In this document: positions 42,699 through 54,553 of the stretch, piece after piece | Position numbering within the stretch: position 1 is the first letter of the stretch | How the letters are laid out: each line of letters starts with the position of its first letter | NCBI RefSeq assembly: GCF_009765755.1 | Contig: NZ_LMUV01000003.1 | Coordinates: forward strand, 100,661 to 164,660 | DNA length: 64,000 bases | DNA from: Rhodanobacter sp. L36 | GTDB taxonomy: Bacteria > Pseudomonadota > Gammaproteobacteria > Xanthomonadales > Rhodanobacteraceae | Direction of reading: 5' to 3' | Program-made: the position numbers and the translations under genes | Notes under the pieces: generated by a model | The model's input: the letters and a program-made list of their open reading frames with translations, nothing else | Databases searched by the model: none | Told to the model about the DNA's origin: nothing

Positions 42699-44513
42699 AT
42701 GCCCAGCACCGCCCTCGATCTTCTTCAAAGTGTTTTTGGTTACTCCAGTTTTCGCGGCCAGCAGCAGGCGGTCGTCGAGCATGTCGGTGAGGGCGGCGAT
42801 GCGCTGGTGTTGATGCCGACGGGCGGTGGCAAGTCGTTGTGTTATCAGATTCCCGCGTTGCTGCGGCAGGGCACGGGCATCGTGGTGTCGCCGTTGATTG
42901 CGCTGATGCAGGATCAGGTCGATGCGTTGCGCGAAGCGGGCGTCAACGCTGCCTTTCTCAATTCGAGCCTGAATGTAGACGATCAGCGCGAGGTCGAAAG
43001 GCAACTACTCGCGGGTGAGTTGAACCTGCTTTACGTCGCGCCGGAACGACTTTTGACCGGACGATTCCTCGGCCTGCTCGAGCGCACCGAAGTCGCGTTG
43101 TTCGCGATCGACGAGGCGCATTGCGTGTCGCAGTGGGGACATGATTTCCGTCCCGAATATCGCGAGCTCGCAATCCTGCATCAACGCTTCCCGCAGGTGC
43201 CGCGCATCGCGCTTACCGCGACTGCCGATCCGCGCACGCGCGACGAGATCGTCGAGCGGCTGTCGTTGCAGCAGGCGCGGCAGTTCGTTTCCAGTTTCGA
43301 TCGGCCGAACATCGGTTATCGCGTCGCGCTTCGTCACAACGCGAAACGCCAGCTCACCGAATTCCTCGAAGGCCATCAGGGCGAATCGGGCATCGTGTAT
43401 TGCCTGAGCCGCAAGAAAGTGGACGACACCGCCGCATGGCTGGCGGAGATGGGCATCGAGGCGTTGCCGTATCACGCCGGCCTCGAAGCGACCACGCGCG
43501 CGAAGAATCAGAAACGATTTCTGCGCGAGGATTGCGTGGTGATGGTGGCCACGGTTGCGTTCGGCATGGGCATCGACAAACCCGATGTGCGCTTCGTCGC
43601 GCATCTTGACCTCCCGCGCAGCATCGAGGGTTATTACCAGGAAACCGGTCGCGGCGGACGCGATGGCCTGCCTGCGGAAGCGTGGATGATCTACGGCTTG
43701 TCGGATGTCGTGACGATGAGCCAGATGATCGCGCAGTCCGAATCCGCGGACGACCGCAAGCGGGTCGAACGACAGAAGCTGGAATCGTTGCTGGCGTATG
43801 CCGAAGCCACCGCGTGTCGTCGCCAGTTGTTGCTCGGCGCCTTCGGCGAAACGTATCCCGGCCCGTGCGGGCATTGCGACAACTGCATCGAGCCGCCGAA
43901 GACATGGGACGCGACCGTGCCTGCGCAAAAAGCATTGTCGGCGGTGTATCGAAGCGGGCAGCGATTCGGCTCGGGTCACGTCATCGACATTCTGCGTGGC
44001 GAAGAAACCGAGCGCGTGCTCAGCCTCGATCATCATCGACTCACCACGTTTGGCATCGGCGCCGACATGGACGAGAAACAGTGGCGCTCGGTGTTTCGTC
44101 AGTTGCTTGCCGCCGGCCTGCTCGAAGCGGACGCCGAAGGCTACGGCACGCTGCGACTGACTGCTGCCAGTCGCGAGGTTTTGAAAGGTGGACAACCAGT
44201 TCGACTGCGCGAGGATGCGCGACCCGAACGCGGCAGTCGCCGTCGTCGCGAGAACAAGATTGCAGTGGGTGGAAGCCTCGGCATCGAAGCCTACGAGCAG
44301 CCGTTGTGGGACGAGCTTCGTGCGTTGCGCACGCGACTGGCAAAGCAGCACGGCGTGCCACCGTACGTGGTGTTTCACGATGCGACCTTGCTTGCGATGT
44401 TGCGCGCCTTGCCCGCGAACGAGGGCGAAATGGGCCGCGTCAGCGGCGTCGGCGATGCCAAGCTCAAGCGCTACGGCAGCGATTTTCTCGCGGTGATCAA
44501 CGCGCAGAATTGA
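42699..44513 (+). CDS. recQ: ATP-dependent DNA helicase RecQ
   Basis: A 604-residue RecQ. Walker A is [19 protein letters not shown] and the DEAH box is [20 protein letters not shown]. It also has [20 protein letters not shown] with [10 protein letters not shown], the RQC zinc site (CRRQLLLG...CGHCDNC), a winged helix, and a C-terminal HRDC domain ([20 protein letters not shown]). It unwinds DNA 3'-5' in RecF-pathway recombination. ATG 42699. Confidence 0.96.
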   Translation: MPSTALDLLQSVFGYSSFRGQQQAVVEHVGEGGDALVLMPTGGGKSLCYQIPALLRQGTGIVVSPLIALMQDQVDALREAGVNAAFLNSSLNVDDQREVERQLLAGELNLLYVAPERLLTGRFLGLLERTEVALFAIDEAHCVSQWGHDFRPEYRELAILHQRFPQVPRIALTATADPRTRDEIVERLSLQQARQFVSSFDRPNIGYRVALRHNAKRQLTEFLEGHQGESGIVYCLSRKKVDDTAAWLAEMGIEALPYHAGLEATTRAKNQKRFLREDCVVMVATVAFGMGIDKPDVRFVAHLDLPRSIEGYYQETGRGGRDGLPAEAWMIYGLSDVVTMSQMIAQSESADDRKRVERQKLESLLAYAEATACRRQLLLGAFGETYPGPCGHCDNCIEPPKTWDATVPAQKALSAVYRSGQRFGSGHVIDILRGEETERVLSLDHHRLTTFGIGADMDEKQWRSVFRQLLAAGLLEADAEGYGTLRLTAASREVLKGGQPVRLREDARPERGSRRRRENKIAVGGSLGIEAYEQPLWDELRALRTRLAKQHGVPPYVVFHDATLLAMLRALPANEGEMGRVSGVGDAKLKRYGSDFLAVINAQN

Positions 44514-44647
44514 TCGCGCTTTTCAGGCAGGCGCGTCGCCTGTGCTTGTGCTGCCGATCGATCGCCATCGATACTCCCATCCACTTTTGCAGCGCGAGCG
44601 TTTCGCACTGCCACCATGCCGCACATTCATCGCCGAGAGGATTGCGC

Positions 44648-45904
44648 ATGCACGACGCCCCACTCATCGCCACGCTCGTCAGCGGCATCGTGCTGGCCTT
44701 TGTCTTCGCCGCGCTCGCGCATCGGTTGAGTCTTCCGCCATTGGCGGGTTATCTGATGGCCGGCGTGGTGGTCGGTCCGTTCACGCCGGGCTACGTCGCC
44801 GACGGACATCTCGCACATCAGCTGGCAGAAGTCGGCGTGGTGTTGCTGATGTTCGGCGTCGGCTTGCACTTTTCGCTGAAGGATCTCCTGTCGGTCAAGA
44901 ACATCGCGATTCCCGGCGCGCTCGGCCAGATGGCGGTGGCGACCTTGCTTGGCGTGCTGATGGGTTGGGGATTGGGCTGGCCGATCGGGCAGGGCATCGT
45001 GTTCGGGCTCGCGTTGTCGGTGGCCAGCACGGTCGTGCTGTTGCGCGCGATGGAAGAACATCGCCTGATGGAAACCGAGCGCGGGCGCATCGCCATCGGT
45101 TGGCTGATCGTCGAGGATCTGGCGATGGTGCTCGCGCTGGTCTTGCTGCCGGCTATCGGCAACGCATTGAACAGTGACGACGGCGGCGCCGCGCTGTCGT
45201 TCGGCGCACTGACGATCATGCTCGCGATCACCATCGGCAAGGTGGTGTTGTTCGTCGCGTTGATGCTGGTGGTCGGCAAACGCGCGATTCCATGGATGCT
45301 CAAGTCGGTCGAGCGCACCGGCTCCAGCGAACTGTTCCGACTGGCCGTACTGGCGATCGCGTTGGGTGTCGCGTTCGGCGCGGCGGAATTGTTCGGCGTG
45401 TCGTTCGAACTCGGTGCGTTCTTCGCCGGCATGATGATGGGCGAATCGAAACTCGCCCAGCGCGCCGCCGAGGAAACGCTGCCGTTGCGCGACGCGTTCG
45501 CCGTGTTGTTTTTCGTCTCGATCGGCATGCTGTTCAACTACCACGTGCTGCTGGATCAGCCGCTGGTGATCATGGTGGCGCTGGCCATTGTGGTACTTGG
45601 TAAATCGCTTGCCGCACTTGGCATCGTTCTGATCTCCGGGCGTTCGTTGCGTACCGCGCTGACCATCGCCACCAGCCTCGCGCAAATCGGCGAGTTCAGC
45701 TTCATCCTGATCGGGCTTGGCGTCGCGCAGAACCTCGTCAGCAAGAACACGCAGGACATCGTGCTCGCCGCCGCGATCCTTTCGATCCTGCTGAACCCAC
45801 TGCTGTTCAAGCTGCTCGGCCGCGCAGGTCCGTGGCTGGACGCGCGCGAAGCGCGACAGCGGAGCGAGAGCGTCAACGACGTGACAGTGGACGCGCAACC
45901 CTAG
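44648..45904 (+). CDS. CPA2 (Kef-type) cation:proton antiporter lacking an RCK domain
   Basis: A 418-residue protein with about 12 membrane segments: LPPLAGYLMAGVVVGPFTPGY, ALSVASTVVLLRAMEEHRLM, GWLIVEDLAMVLALVLLPA with the Glu-Asp pair, and LGAFFAGMMMGESKLAQ. It resembles YbaL/KefB but ends right after the membrane domain, without the cytosolic RCK_N (TrkA-N) domain of the roughly 560-residue relatives. ATG 44648 is chosen; the frame is open much further upstream within recQ but that is not coding. Confidence 0.88.
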   Translation: MHDAPLIATLVSGIVLAFVFAALAHRLSLPPLAGYLMAGVVVGPFTPGYVADGHLAHQLAEVGVVLLMFGVGLHFSLKDLLSVKNIAIPGALGQMAVATLLGVLMGWGLGWPIGQGIVFGLALSVASTVVLLRAMEEHRLMETERGRIAIGWLIVEDLAMVLALVLLPAIGNALNSDDGGAALSFGALTIMLAITIGKVVLFVALMLVVGKRAIPWMLKSVERTGSSELFRLAVLAIALGVAFGAAELFGVSFELGAFFAGMMMGESKLAQRAAEETLPLRDAFAVLFFVSIGMLFNYHVLLDQPLVIMVALAIVVLGKSLAALGIVLISGRSLRTALTIATSLAQIGEFSFILIGLGVAQNLVSKNTQDIVLAAAILSILLNPLLFKLLGRAGPWLDAREARQRSESVNDVTVDAQP

Positions 45905-46057
45905 CGCCATCGGATGTCGCCGAAGCCCCGCAAGAGGCGCTTCGCAACGTGGTTGCGCACGCGCGCCGGCCAGCGGCGACAGTGCCGGGCAAAGCGGTTA
46001 GGATTCGGCAGGGTCGGCGATGCGCCGCCCGTATCGACGTTGCGGATCGGACTGCGG

Positions 46058-47080
46058 ATGAAGGGCAAAGCGACATCCATCGATATCGCCCATCTGGCCG
46101 GTGTATCCCAGGCCACGGTGTCGCGCGCGTTGCGCGGCAGCCCGCTGGTGAACGAGGAAACCCGCCGGCGCATCGAGGCGGCGGTCGAGCAGCTTGGTTA
46201 CAAGGTCGACAAGAACGCGTCCAACCTGCGCAAGATGCACACCGGCACGCTGGCGTTGCTGCTGTTCGAAGATCCAACCGCCGACGAATCGCATATCAAC
46301 CCGTTTTTCCTGTCGATGCTTGGCTCGATTACGCGCGCCTGCGCGCAGCAAGGTTACGACCTGCTGATTTCGTTCCAACAGTTCTCGCGCGACTGGCACG
46401 CCGATTTCGCCGACAGCAAGAAAGCCGACGGCATCATCCTGCTCGGCTACGGCGATTACCTCGCGTACCGCGGCAAACTCGACAAACTCGTCGATCAGGG
46501 CACGCGCTTCGTGCGCTGGGGCGCGGTGCTGCCGGACCAGCCCGGCGTCTCGATCGGCTGCGACAATTTTTGTGGCGGCCATACCGTCGCCGGGCACCTG
46601 CTCGATCGCGGCTGCCGCCGCATCGCGTTTCTCGGCGATGCTTCCAGCCACTATCCGGAATTCTTCGAGCGTTATCGCGGTTACTCGGCGGCACTGGAAA
46701 AAGCCGGCGTGGAGATCGACACCGCATTGCAGGAAAACGCCGAGAGCACCGAGAGCTCCGGCTATGAAGCGATGCGCACACTGATCATGCGCGACATCGG
46801 TTTCGATGCAGTATTCGCAGCGAGTGATCTCATTGCCATCGGTGCGATGCGCGCGCTCAGCGACCATGGCTTGCGCGTGCCACAGGACGTTGCTGTCGCC
46901 GGCTTCGACGACATCGCCATGGCCAGTTTCGTCAATCCACCACTCACCACTGTGCTGCAGGACACGCGCCAGGCTGGCGCCGTTCTCGTCGACAGCCTGC
47001 TCGGGCTGGTGCGCGGCGAGCCGGTGGAAAGCGAAGTGCTGCCGGTGAAGCTGATGGTGCGCAGGTCGAGCTTGCGTTGA
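46058..47080 (+). CDS. LacI-family transcriptional regulator, probably of alpha-glucan use
   Basis: A 340-residue LacI/GalR regulator. The HTH (SIDIAHLAGVSQATVSRALR) is at residues about 6-25, with the hinge helix after it and a periplasmic-binding-protein-like effector domain (FEDPTADESHINPFFLS, DNFCGGHTVAGHLLDRGCRR, GFDAVFAASDLIAIGAMRAL). Its position at the head of the alpha-glucan gene block suggests MalI/MalR-type control by a maltose-type sugar; the effector is not known. ATG 46058 (MKGKATSIDIA) is chosen; an upstream in-frame start (45914) would add 48 residues. The 11-base string GCAACGTGGTT occurs both upstream (45944-45954) and downstream (47116-47126). Confidence 0.9.
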   Translation: MKGKATSIDIAHLAGVSQATVSRALRGSPLVNEETRRRIEAAVEQLGYKVDKNASNLRKMHTGTLALLLFEDPTADESHINPFFLSMLGSITRACAQQGYDLLISFQQFSRDWHADFADSKKADGIILLGYGDYLAYRGKLDKLVDQGTRFVRWGAVLPDQPGVSIGCDNFCGGHTVAGHLLDRGCRRIAFLGDASSHYPEFFERYRGYSAALEKAGVEIDTALQENAESTESSGYEAMRTLIMRDIGFDAVFAASDLIAIGAMRALSDHGLRVPQDVAVAGFDDIAMASFVNPPLTTVLQDTRQAGAVLVDSLLGLVRGEPVESEVLPVKLMVRRSSLR

Positions 47081-47196
47081 GGGCAAAAGTGGTTTGTTTG
47101 CTTTCATGATCCGATGCAACGTGGTTTCACAAATCCACATCATGAAATTCTTGCTCGAGAGTGAGAGTCGTATCTATTCAAATTGCGAGGAGCTTC

Positions 47197-47550
47197 ATGT
47201 CGGGTCTATGCCGTTATGGCGCAATCATGGCTTTTCTTTGTCTGGCTATAAGCGGGTGCGCGACTCCCCAAGACGCCAGAGAAAAAGGCGCTCTTGCCGT
47301 CTACTCAAGTAAAAGGCCGGCTCGCATTGTCGGTGATTGCATCGCCTCTACATGGGAGGACATGGGACACGCTGGCGAGACCTTGATGCGTCCAATCGCG
47401 AACGGCTACTCAATTCAGCTTGTGCGATTCGGCAACGTCAACTTGCTTGTTGAAGTCAGCGACGCCGGCGCTGGGTCCATTTCAAAATCTTATGCCGGCA
47501 ACGGGTTCGGTGGCGGCAACCTTCTTGCCTCGGTAAAAAAGTGCCAGTAG
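47197..47550 (+). CDS. Small hypothetical lipoprotein
   Basis: A 117-residue protein. A good site, GAGGAG, stands 7 bp before ATG 47197, which is preferred over a GTG at 47161. The signal peptide ends in the lipobox AISGC (Cys at about residue 21). The mature part (RPARIVGDCIASTWEDMGHA, SIQLVRFGNVNLLVEVSDAG) is not recognised. The leader is clearly AT-richer than its surroundings. It stands between the LacI regulator and the convergent permease gene and need not be part of the sugar locus. Confidence 0.65.
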   Translation: MSGLCRYGAIMAFLCLAISGCATPQDAREKGALAVYSSKRPARIVGDCIASTWEDMGHAGETLMRPIANGYSIQLVRFGNVNLLVEVSDAGAGSISKSYAGNGFGGGNLLASVKKCQ

Positions 47551-47623
47551 CCGGTGTGACACTTCAGAAGCCATTCCGGCAATGTTGTCCGATGTTTGTG
47601 AAAGACACCCAAGCATAATCACA

Positions 47624-47638
47624 CGCATCGTCGATGCG
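47624..47638. other. 15-bp inverted repeat between convergent genes
   Basis: CGCATCG-T-CGATGCG, 73 bp after the lipoprotein stop and 35 bp before the permease stop. The single-base centre is too tight for a hairpin loop without opening the stem, so a protein-binding site is as likely as a terminator. Confidence 0.4.
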
Positions 47639-47672
47639 CCGTTGTCGGTGTGAATCGCGAACATTCGTGTCG

Positions 47673-49160
47673 CTACAAGTGAGCGGATGACGCCACGGCA
47701 GCGACTGGCTTCTGCACGCGCAACGTGCACAGCCCCGCCACGATCAGGCTCGCGCCACCCAGGGCCAGCGCATAGATCGGCTGGCCGTGGAAGAACAGTT
47801 TCAGCAACAGCCCGAGCACGCTGGCGGCGAGCAACTGCGGGATCACGATGAAGAAATTGAAGATGCCCATATAGATGCCCATTTTCGCGGCGGGCAAATT
47901 GTCCGAAAGCAGTGCATACGGCAACGAGAGTATCGATGCCCACGCAAAGCCGACGCCGATCATCGGCGCGAGCAGCCAGAGGGGATCGCGGATCAGCAAG
48001 AATGAAAGCAAGCCGATGCCGCCTAGCCACAGATTGATCAGGTGGCTCATGCGCAGGCCGAACGCGCGCACCAGCAGCGGAATGACAATGGCCGCCAGCA
48101 CGCCCACGCCGTTATACGTGCCCATCAACACGCCAGCCCAGTTCGCCCCTTCGTTGTACGCGGCAGATGTCGTGTCGCTGCTGCCATAGAAACTCTGCGA
48201 TACGGCGGAGGTGGTGTTGATCCACATGGCGAACATCGCGAACCACGAAAAAAACTGCACCCAGTTGAGCCGCCGCATCGGCTTGGGCATGCCATGCAGG
48301 TCGCCCATGATCTGGCGCAGCACGCCCTCGCTGCGGGTGGAACCGAGCCACACGAACAGCATCCCGAAAACAGTCAGGCCGCCGGCCAGCAGGTAAAGCT
48401 CTTTTTCCAGCGCAAAGCGGCTGATGAGAGCCAGCAGGATCAGGCCGGAGAGGAGAAAAAGCGCGCCGATTTTCCACGCGCCGGTCACGTCGCGCGGCGC
48501 CTCGGTCGCATGCTGCTCGACAAATGCTTGGAGCTGTTCGGGTGGATATTCGCGCGTGCTGAAAATGGTCCACAGCATCGCCGCCAGCAGCACGAAGGCG
48601 CCGAAGTAGAACGCGTACTTCACCGAGTGCGGCACTAAGCCGGCCGGCGCCGTGTTGGTCACGCCGTAGTGCGTGAGCACGGCGGGCAGGAACGATGCGA
48701 TCACCGCGCCCACACCGATGAACACACTTTGCATCGCGTAACCCAGCGGACGCTGCGACGGCGGCAACTGGTCGCCGACGAAAGCGCGGAACGGTTCCAT
48801 CGACACGTTGAACGACGCATCCATGATCCACAGCAGCCCCGCCGCGATCCACAGCGATGGCGAGTTCGGCATCGCCAGCAACGCGATGGTCGCGAGCACT
48901 GCGCCGGCGAAAAAATACGGCCGGCGACGTCCGAAACGATTCCAGGTGCGGTCGGAGTAATAGCCGATGATCGGCTGCACGATCAGCCCGGTCAGCGGCG
49001 CGGCGATCCACAGCGCCGGGATGTCTTTCACGTCCGCGCCAAGCGTCTGGAAAATCCGGCTGACGTTGGCGTTCTGCAACGCGAACCCGAACTGGATGCC
49101 GAGAAATCCGAAACACATGTTCCAGATCTGCCAGAACGACAGCGCGGGTTTGTTCGTCAT
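47673..49160 (-). CDS. MFS sugar permease, SLC45/GPH-like (alpha-glucoside uptake)
   Basis: A 495-residue inner membrane carrier with 12 helices. Family signs: FWQIWNMCFGFLGIQFGFAL with NANVSRIFQTLG, the loop GYYSDRTWNRFGRRRPYFF and MEPFRAFVGDQLPPSQRPLG, all typical of the SLC45-like maltose/sucrose:H+ symporters found in Xanthomonas and Caulobacter maltose loci. It follows the glycosidase after 13 bp on the same strand, so the two are co-transcribed. The substrate is inferred from the locus. Confidence 0.88.
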   Translation of the reverse strand: MTNKPALSFWQIWNMCFGFLGIQFGFALQNANVSRIFQTLGADVKDIPALWIAAPLTGLIVQPIIGYYSDRTWNRFGRRRPYFFAGAVLATIALLAMPNSPSLWIAAGLLWIMDASFNVSMEPFRAFVGDQLPPSQRPLGYAMQSVFIGVGAVIASFLPAVLTHYGVTNTAPAGLVPHSVKYAFYFGAFVLLAAMLWTIFSTREYPPEQLQAFVEQHATEAPRDVTGAWKIGALFLLSGLILLALISRFALEKELYLLAGGLTVFGMLFVWLGSTRSEGVLRQIMGDLHGMPKPMRRLNWVQFFSWFAMFAMWINTTSAVSQSFYGSSDTTSAAYNEGANWAGVLMGTYNGVGVLAAIVIPLLVRAFGLRMSHLINLWLGGIGLLSFLLIRDPLWLLAPMIGVGFAWASILSLPYALLSDNLPAAKMGIYMGIFNFFIVIPQLLAASVLGLLLKLFFHGQPIYALALGGASLIVAGLCTLRVQKPVAAVASSAHL

Positions 49161-49173
49161 GCGCGACGATCTC

Positions 49174-51363
49174 TCATCGGCTGCCGTGTTCTGCTTCGAG
49201 CGGGCTGATCAGCATGTCGTGCACGTCAGCCTTGTTCAGCGGGCCATCGCTGCCACCGGCGCCGCCGGTGAAGTGGGCGAAGTGGGCCAGATAGCTCATG
49301 TTGAAACCGTCTTCGACGTTGAAATGGCACGCGGCATTCGCCTTGGCGTTGAACGTGGCCCAGGTCGAACGCTGCATGCCGACGCTGTGCGGCAACACGA
49401 TCGGCAGGCGTTGATCGTCGCTGCCGGCGCATTGCACCACCAGCATCTTCACGCCGGCGGTGACGCCGGTGGTAATCGGACCGTGGTCGTTGGCGTAATC
49501 GAAACTCACGCGATAGCTGCCGGTGGTCGGCGCTGTCCATGCGCGCGGCCAATCACCACCGACAGTCGCGGTGTCGCCCACGCAAGTCTCGGGACTGTGC
49601 AGCGATTCGAGTCCATGCGGGTCCGCGCGCGTGGCACTGACGCAGGTGAGACCGGCGCGATGCGCGAGATGCGTGGTGTCGACCACGGCGGATTGCGCAC
49701 GACCGTTGACGTAAAGCTGCGCCTTGCCATCGACCTGCACGCGCCAGCCGTCGCCATCGGGTTGCAGTTCCGGCGCGGCCGGCGCGATCGGCGCGTTGAG
49801 CGAGGCATCCATGCGCAGCGGCGAGTCGTTCACATGCACCGACTTAAGTTGCACCACGGTGTCCTTGCCCGTGGTGTTGCTGCGCCCGGCAATAAGCAGG
49901 TTGCCGCTGGATGTTTTTGGCAACTGCAACGTGATGCTGCGATCGCGCAGGGTCAGTGTGATCGACTGACGCGTGCCGAACAGCATCGGCACCAGCGAGG
50001 TTGGCAATTTCGGCTGCACGCGCCCGTCTTCGTCCAGGCCGAACACGCCTTCGGTCACCACTGCGAAGTACGCGGCCACCGACCAGAGCTGGCGCGGCGA
50101 ATTCACCACCGGCCCGCTGAGTGCGCCGTCGTCCACGTGCTGGCCCTGGGTCAGCAGTTCGTAGTTCTCCATGTTCGAGCCGTACAACGCGGCGCCGCGC
50201 ATCACCGACTGGATTTCGTGCGCGATGCGCGCGGGATCGTTGACAGTGCGCGCGGCGCGCAAAGCATATGCGCTCACGAACGGCCAGATCGCGCGGTTGT
50301 GATAGATCGGCTGGTCGGCGCGCTCGGGCCAGATCACCGGGCTGCCGGCGGGCCAGGTCGGATAGTTCGCCAGTGTCTGCTTCGCGCGCTCGCCATCGGC
50401 CACGCCGCTGGTCACCGCCAGCGCGATGCCGAGCAGATCGTAGGTGTCGTTCGGCGCGCCGTCGCCACCGATGTAGCTCATGTACATGCCGCGATCGGCG
50501 CGCCAGAAATGCGCGTTGATCGCCGTTTTCAATGACGCCGCCTGCTTGCGGAAACCGTCGGCCATCTTGCCGTCGTGTCGCGCCTTCGCCATCGTGGCGG
50601 CCAGCTGCAACGCTTGGTAATGCAGCACATTGGTGGACAGGGCAAACGACTGGGCGATGGCAACGACGTTGTCGGCCGTCCACGCCGGATACGTCTGCTC
50701 GCGCCAGTCGAGGAACGACGTCTCGCCGCGATAAAGACCCAGCGCGTCGTCGAATGCATACAGCCGATCCTGCGCCAGCGTGTTGCCGATCGCGCGATAC
50801 GTGTTGTCCGCGAAAGCCTTGTCGCCGAGCAGATGCTGCGCGCCGAGAAACCACACCACGCGATCGGTGCTGATCGGCCAGCTGCCGCCGGAGCCGGTGT
50901 CCTGCATCACCAGCAAACCCTGCGGCGCACTCGGGTCGCGTACTTCGGAAAGTTTGAAAGCGAGTCCGTTGCGCGAACGTTCCGGATCGAAACGCCACAA
51001 GCCCAGGTCGATCGAATACGACAAATCGCGCGTCCACACGTAAGGCCACTTGAGTCCCGTCTCGAAACACAGGCAGGGAATCGGCTGGCCGTGATCGAAC
51101 GCGCCATCGCGGATCGCGGTGACCGAGTCCTGCGTGAGGTCGTCCTGCGCCATCGCGAACAGTCCGTCGAATAACGGGCTGGCGGTATCGGCGCGCATCG
51201 GTGGCGCGGGAATCACGCGCTGGCCGTACGCCCACGCCAGCGTGTAACCCTTGTTCGCATCAGCGGTCATGTTGACGTGCGCGCCGTGCCAATCCAGGCC
51301 GTTCTGCCATGTTGTCGCGGTCGTGTTGGCAGCCAGCGCCGCCGCCAGTACAAGACTCAGCAT
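49174..51363 (-). CDS. Exported six-hairpin glycosidase-like protein
   Basis: A 729-residue protein with a short hydrophobic signal (MLSLVLAAALAANTTAT) and an (alpha/alpha)6-barrel glycosidase region (about residues 80-480): WPYVWTRDLSYSIDLGLW, TGSGGSWPISTDRVVWFLG, IWPERADQPIYHNRAIWPFV, PRQLWSVAAYFAVVTEGVFG. A C-terminal beta-sandwich (VGMQRSTWATFNAKANAAC) looks like a carbohydrate-binding module. The barrel resembles GH15/GH63-type enzymes acting on glucans; exact family not settled. The start is ATG 51363, the only in-frame start near the signal peptide, although the n-region lacks the usual basic residues. A candidate operator lies at 51518-51533 upstream. Confidence 0.78.
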   Translation of the reverse strand: MLSLVLAAALAANTTATTWQNGLDWHGAHVNMTADANKGYTLAWAYGQRVIPAPPMRADTASPLFDGLFAMAQDDLTQDSVTAIRDGAFDHGQPIPCLCFETGLKWPYVWTRDLSYSIDLGLWRFDPERSRNGLAFKLSEVRDPSAPQGLLVMQDTGSGGSWPISTDRVVWFLGAQHLLGDKAFADNTYRAIGNTLAQDRLYAFDDALGLYRGETSFLDWREQTYPAWTADNVVAIAQSFALSTNVLHYQALQLAATMAKARHDGKMADGFRKQAASLKTAINAHFWRADRGMYMSYIGGDGAPNDTYDLLGIALAVTSGVADGERAKQTLANYPTWPAGSPVIWPERADQPIYHNRAIWPFVSAYALRAARTVNDPARIAHEIQSVMRGAALYGSNMENYELLTQGQHVDDGALSGPVVNSPRQLWSVAAYFAVVTEGVFGLDEDGRVQPKLPTSLVPMLFGTRQSITLTLRDRSITLQLPKTSSGNLLIAGRSNTTGKDTVVQLKSVHVNDSPLRMDASLNAPIAPAAPELQPDGDGWRVQVDGKAQLYVNGRAQSAVVDTTHLAHRAGLTCVSATRADPHGLESLHSPETCVGDTATVGGDWPRAWTAPTTGSYRVSFDYANDHGPITTGVTAGVKMLVVQCAGSDDQRLPIVLPHSVGMQRSTWATFNAKANAACHFNVEDGFNMSYLAHFAHFTGGAGGSDGPLNKADVHDMLISPLEAEHGSR

Positions 51364-51517
51364 GACGACACCTCGCGCGCGCAGGAAGGGCGAGTGGCGG
51401 AAAGAGTGAAGTGGTTCATCGGCGCAGTCCTCGGAGGCAGTGTCGTCAGGGCAGCTCGCGGCGTCAGGCGCAGGACCTTGGGCATGGTAGACAGCGTCGC
51501 ACTGCAGCAACCAGCCC

Positions 51518-51533
51518 ATGCATACGTATTCAT
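51518..51533. promoter_or_regulatory. Candidate LacI-type operator (ATGCATACGTATTCAT)
   Basis: A 16-bp palindrome with central CG and one mismatched pair, the symmetry expected for a LacI-family operator. It lies in the divergent region between the glycosidase-permease operon (start 51363) and the DUF6445 gene (start 51650). A second copy with 14 of 16 identical bases lies upstream of the GH31 gene (57062-57077). Confidence 0.65.
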
Positions 51534-51649
51534 GCCGGCTTCGCATCATGCCATCGCCGGCGGCATGCGCACAGGCGCGGTTGAGTCTGCGCGCCGCTTT
51601 CTCTAACGTGTGGTCAAGGCCGCATCGGGATGCGGCATCGAAGGCGAGC

Positions 51650-52354
51650 ATGTTCAATCCGAATCCGACGATCGAGCGCGTGCCGCTGGAGAACGGCGAC
51701 TTCTGCGCCGTGGTCGACGACGCGCTGTTGGAACCCGAGCGTTTCGTCGATGCGGCTGCCATGCAGAGCGATGCGTTTCGCCGCGTCGATTTCAATGCGT
51801 ACCCGGGCAATTATCTGTCGCTGCCGATCCAGGTGCAGGAAGGTTTGCGTGATTTCTTCAACGCGCACATTCGCGGCCTGTTCGATGCGCGCCGCTTGAT
51901 GGAACTGCACAGCCGCCTGGCGATGGTGACGCTGCAGCCGCACGAACTGCGGCCATACCAGTGGGTGTGCCACAACGACAACCCGGCGATCGATCGCTCG
52001 CACAGCATCCAGGCGTCGGTGCTGTATCTGTTCAAGGACGAAAGCCTCGGCGGTACCAGCTTCTACGTGCCGCGCGATCCATCGCAGGCACGGTTGCTGT
52101 ACGACGATTCCATCGTGCTTTCCAACGAGGCGTTCAGCGCGAAGTACGGCATCGAGCCGGGCTACATCCATTCGTCGAACGATCACTTCAAACAGATCGG
52201 CAGCGTGCCGGCACGCTGGAACCGGATGATTTTCTACAACGGTGCCATGTTGCATTCCGGCGACATCGTGTCGCCGGAAAAGCTCAGCGCCGATCCGCGC
52301 CGCGGCCGACTCACGCTCAACGGCTTCTTCACCTGCCGTCGGCACGTGCGTTGA
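51650..52354 (+). CDS. DUF6445 family protein (2OG-oxygenase-like fold)
   Basis: A 234-residue soluble protein: FCAVVDDALLEPERFVDAAA at the start, then the PYQWVCHNDNPAIDRSH segment with a His-x-Asp-like pair, ASVLYLFKDESLGGTSFYVP and WNRMIFYNGAMLHSGDI with a later His, which together resemble the metal ligands of 2-oxoglutarate/Fe(II) oxygenases (inference). Such proteins occur repeatedly in TonB-receptor carbohydrate loci of Xanthomonas and Caulobacter with tryptophan halogenases; role unknown. ATG 51650. Confidence 0.8.
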   Translation: MFNPNPTIERVPLENGDFCAVVDDALLEPERFVDAAAMQSDAFRRVDFNAYPGNYLSLPIQVQEGLRDFFNAHIRGLFDARRLMELHSRLAMVTLQPHELRPYQWVCHNDNPAIDRSHSIQASVLYLFKDESLGGTSFYVPRDPSQARLLYDDSIVLSNEAFSAKYGIEPGYIHSSNDHFKQIGSVPARWNRMIFYNGAMLHSGDIVSPEKLSADPRRGRLTLNGFFTCRRHVR

Positions 52355-52356
52355 AC

Positions 52357-52390
52357 GCGATGCGGCACGGCGTTCGCCGTGCCGCATCGC
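52357..52390. terminator. Perfect 15-bp hairpin between DUF6445 and alpha-amylase genes
   Basis: GCGATGCGGCACGGC (52357-52371) pairs perfectly with GCCGTGCCGCATCGC (52376-52390) around GTTC. It begins 2 bp after the DUF6445 stop and ends 9 bp before the amylase stop. There is no T-tract in either direction; a bidirectional end or RNA-stabilising structure is inferred. Confidence 0.65.
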
Positions 52391-52399
52391 AGGCGTTTG

Positions 52400-54553
<2,154 letters not shown>

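Noticed and set aside
43682-44647. Upstream extension of the antiporter frame into recQ
   Set aside because: It lies inside recQ in another frame; the antiporter homology begins at the ATG at 44648.
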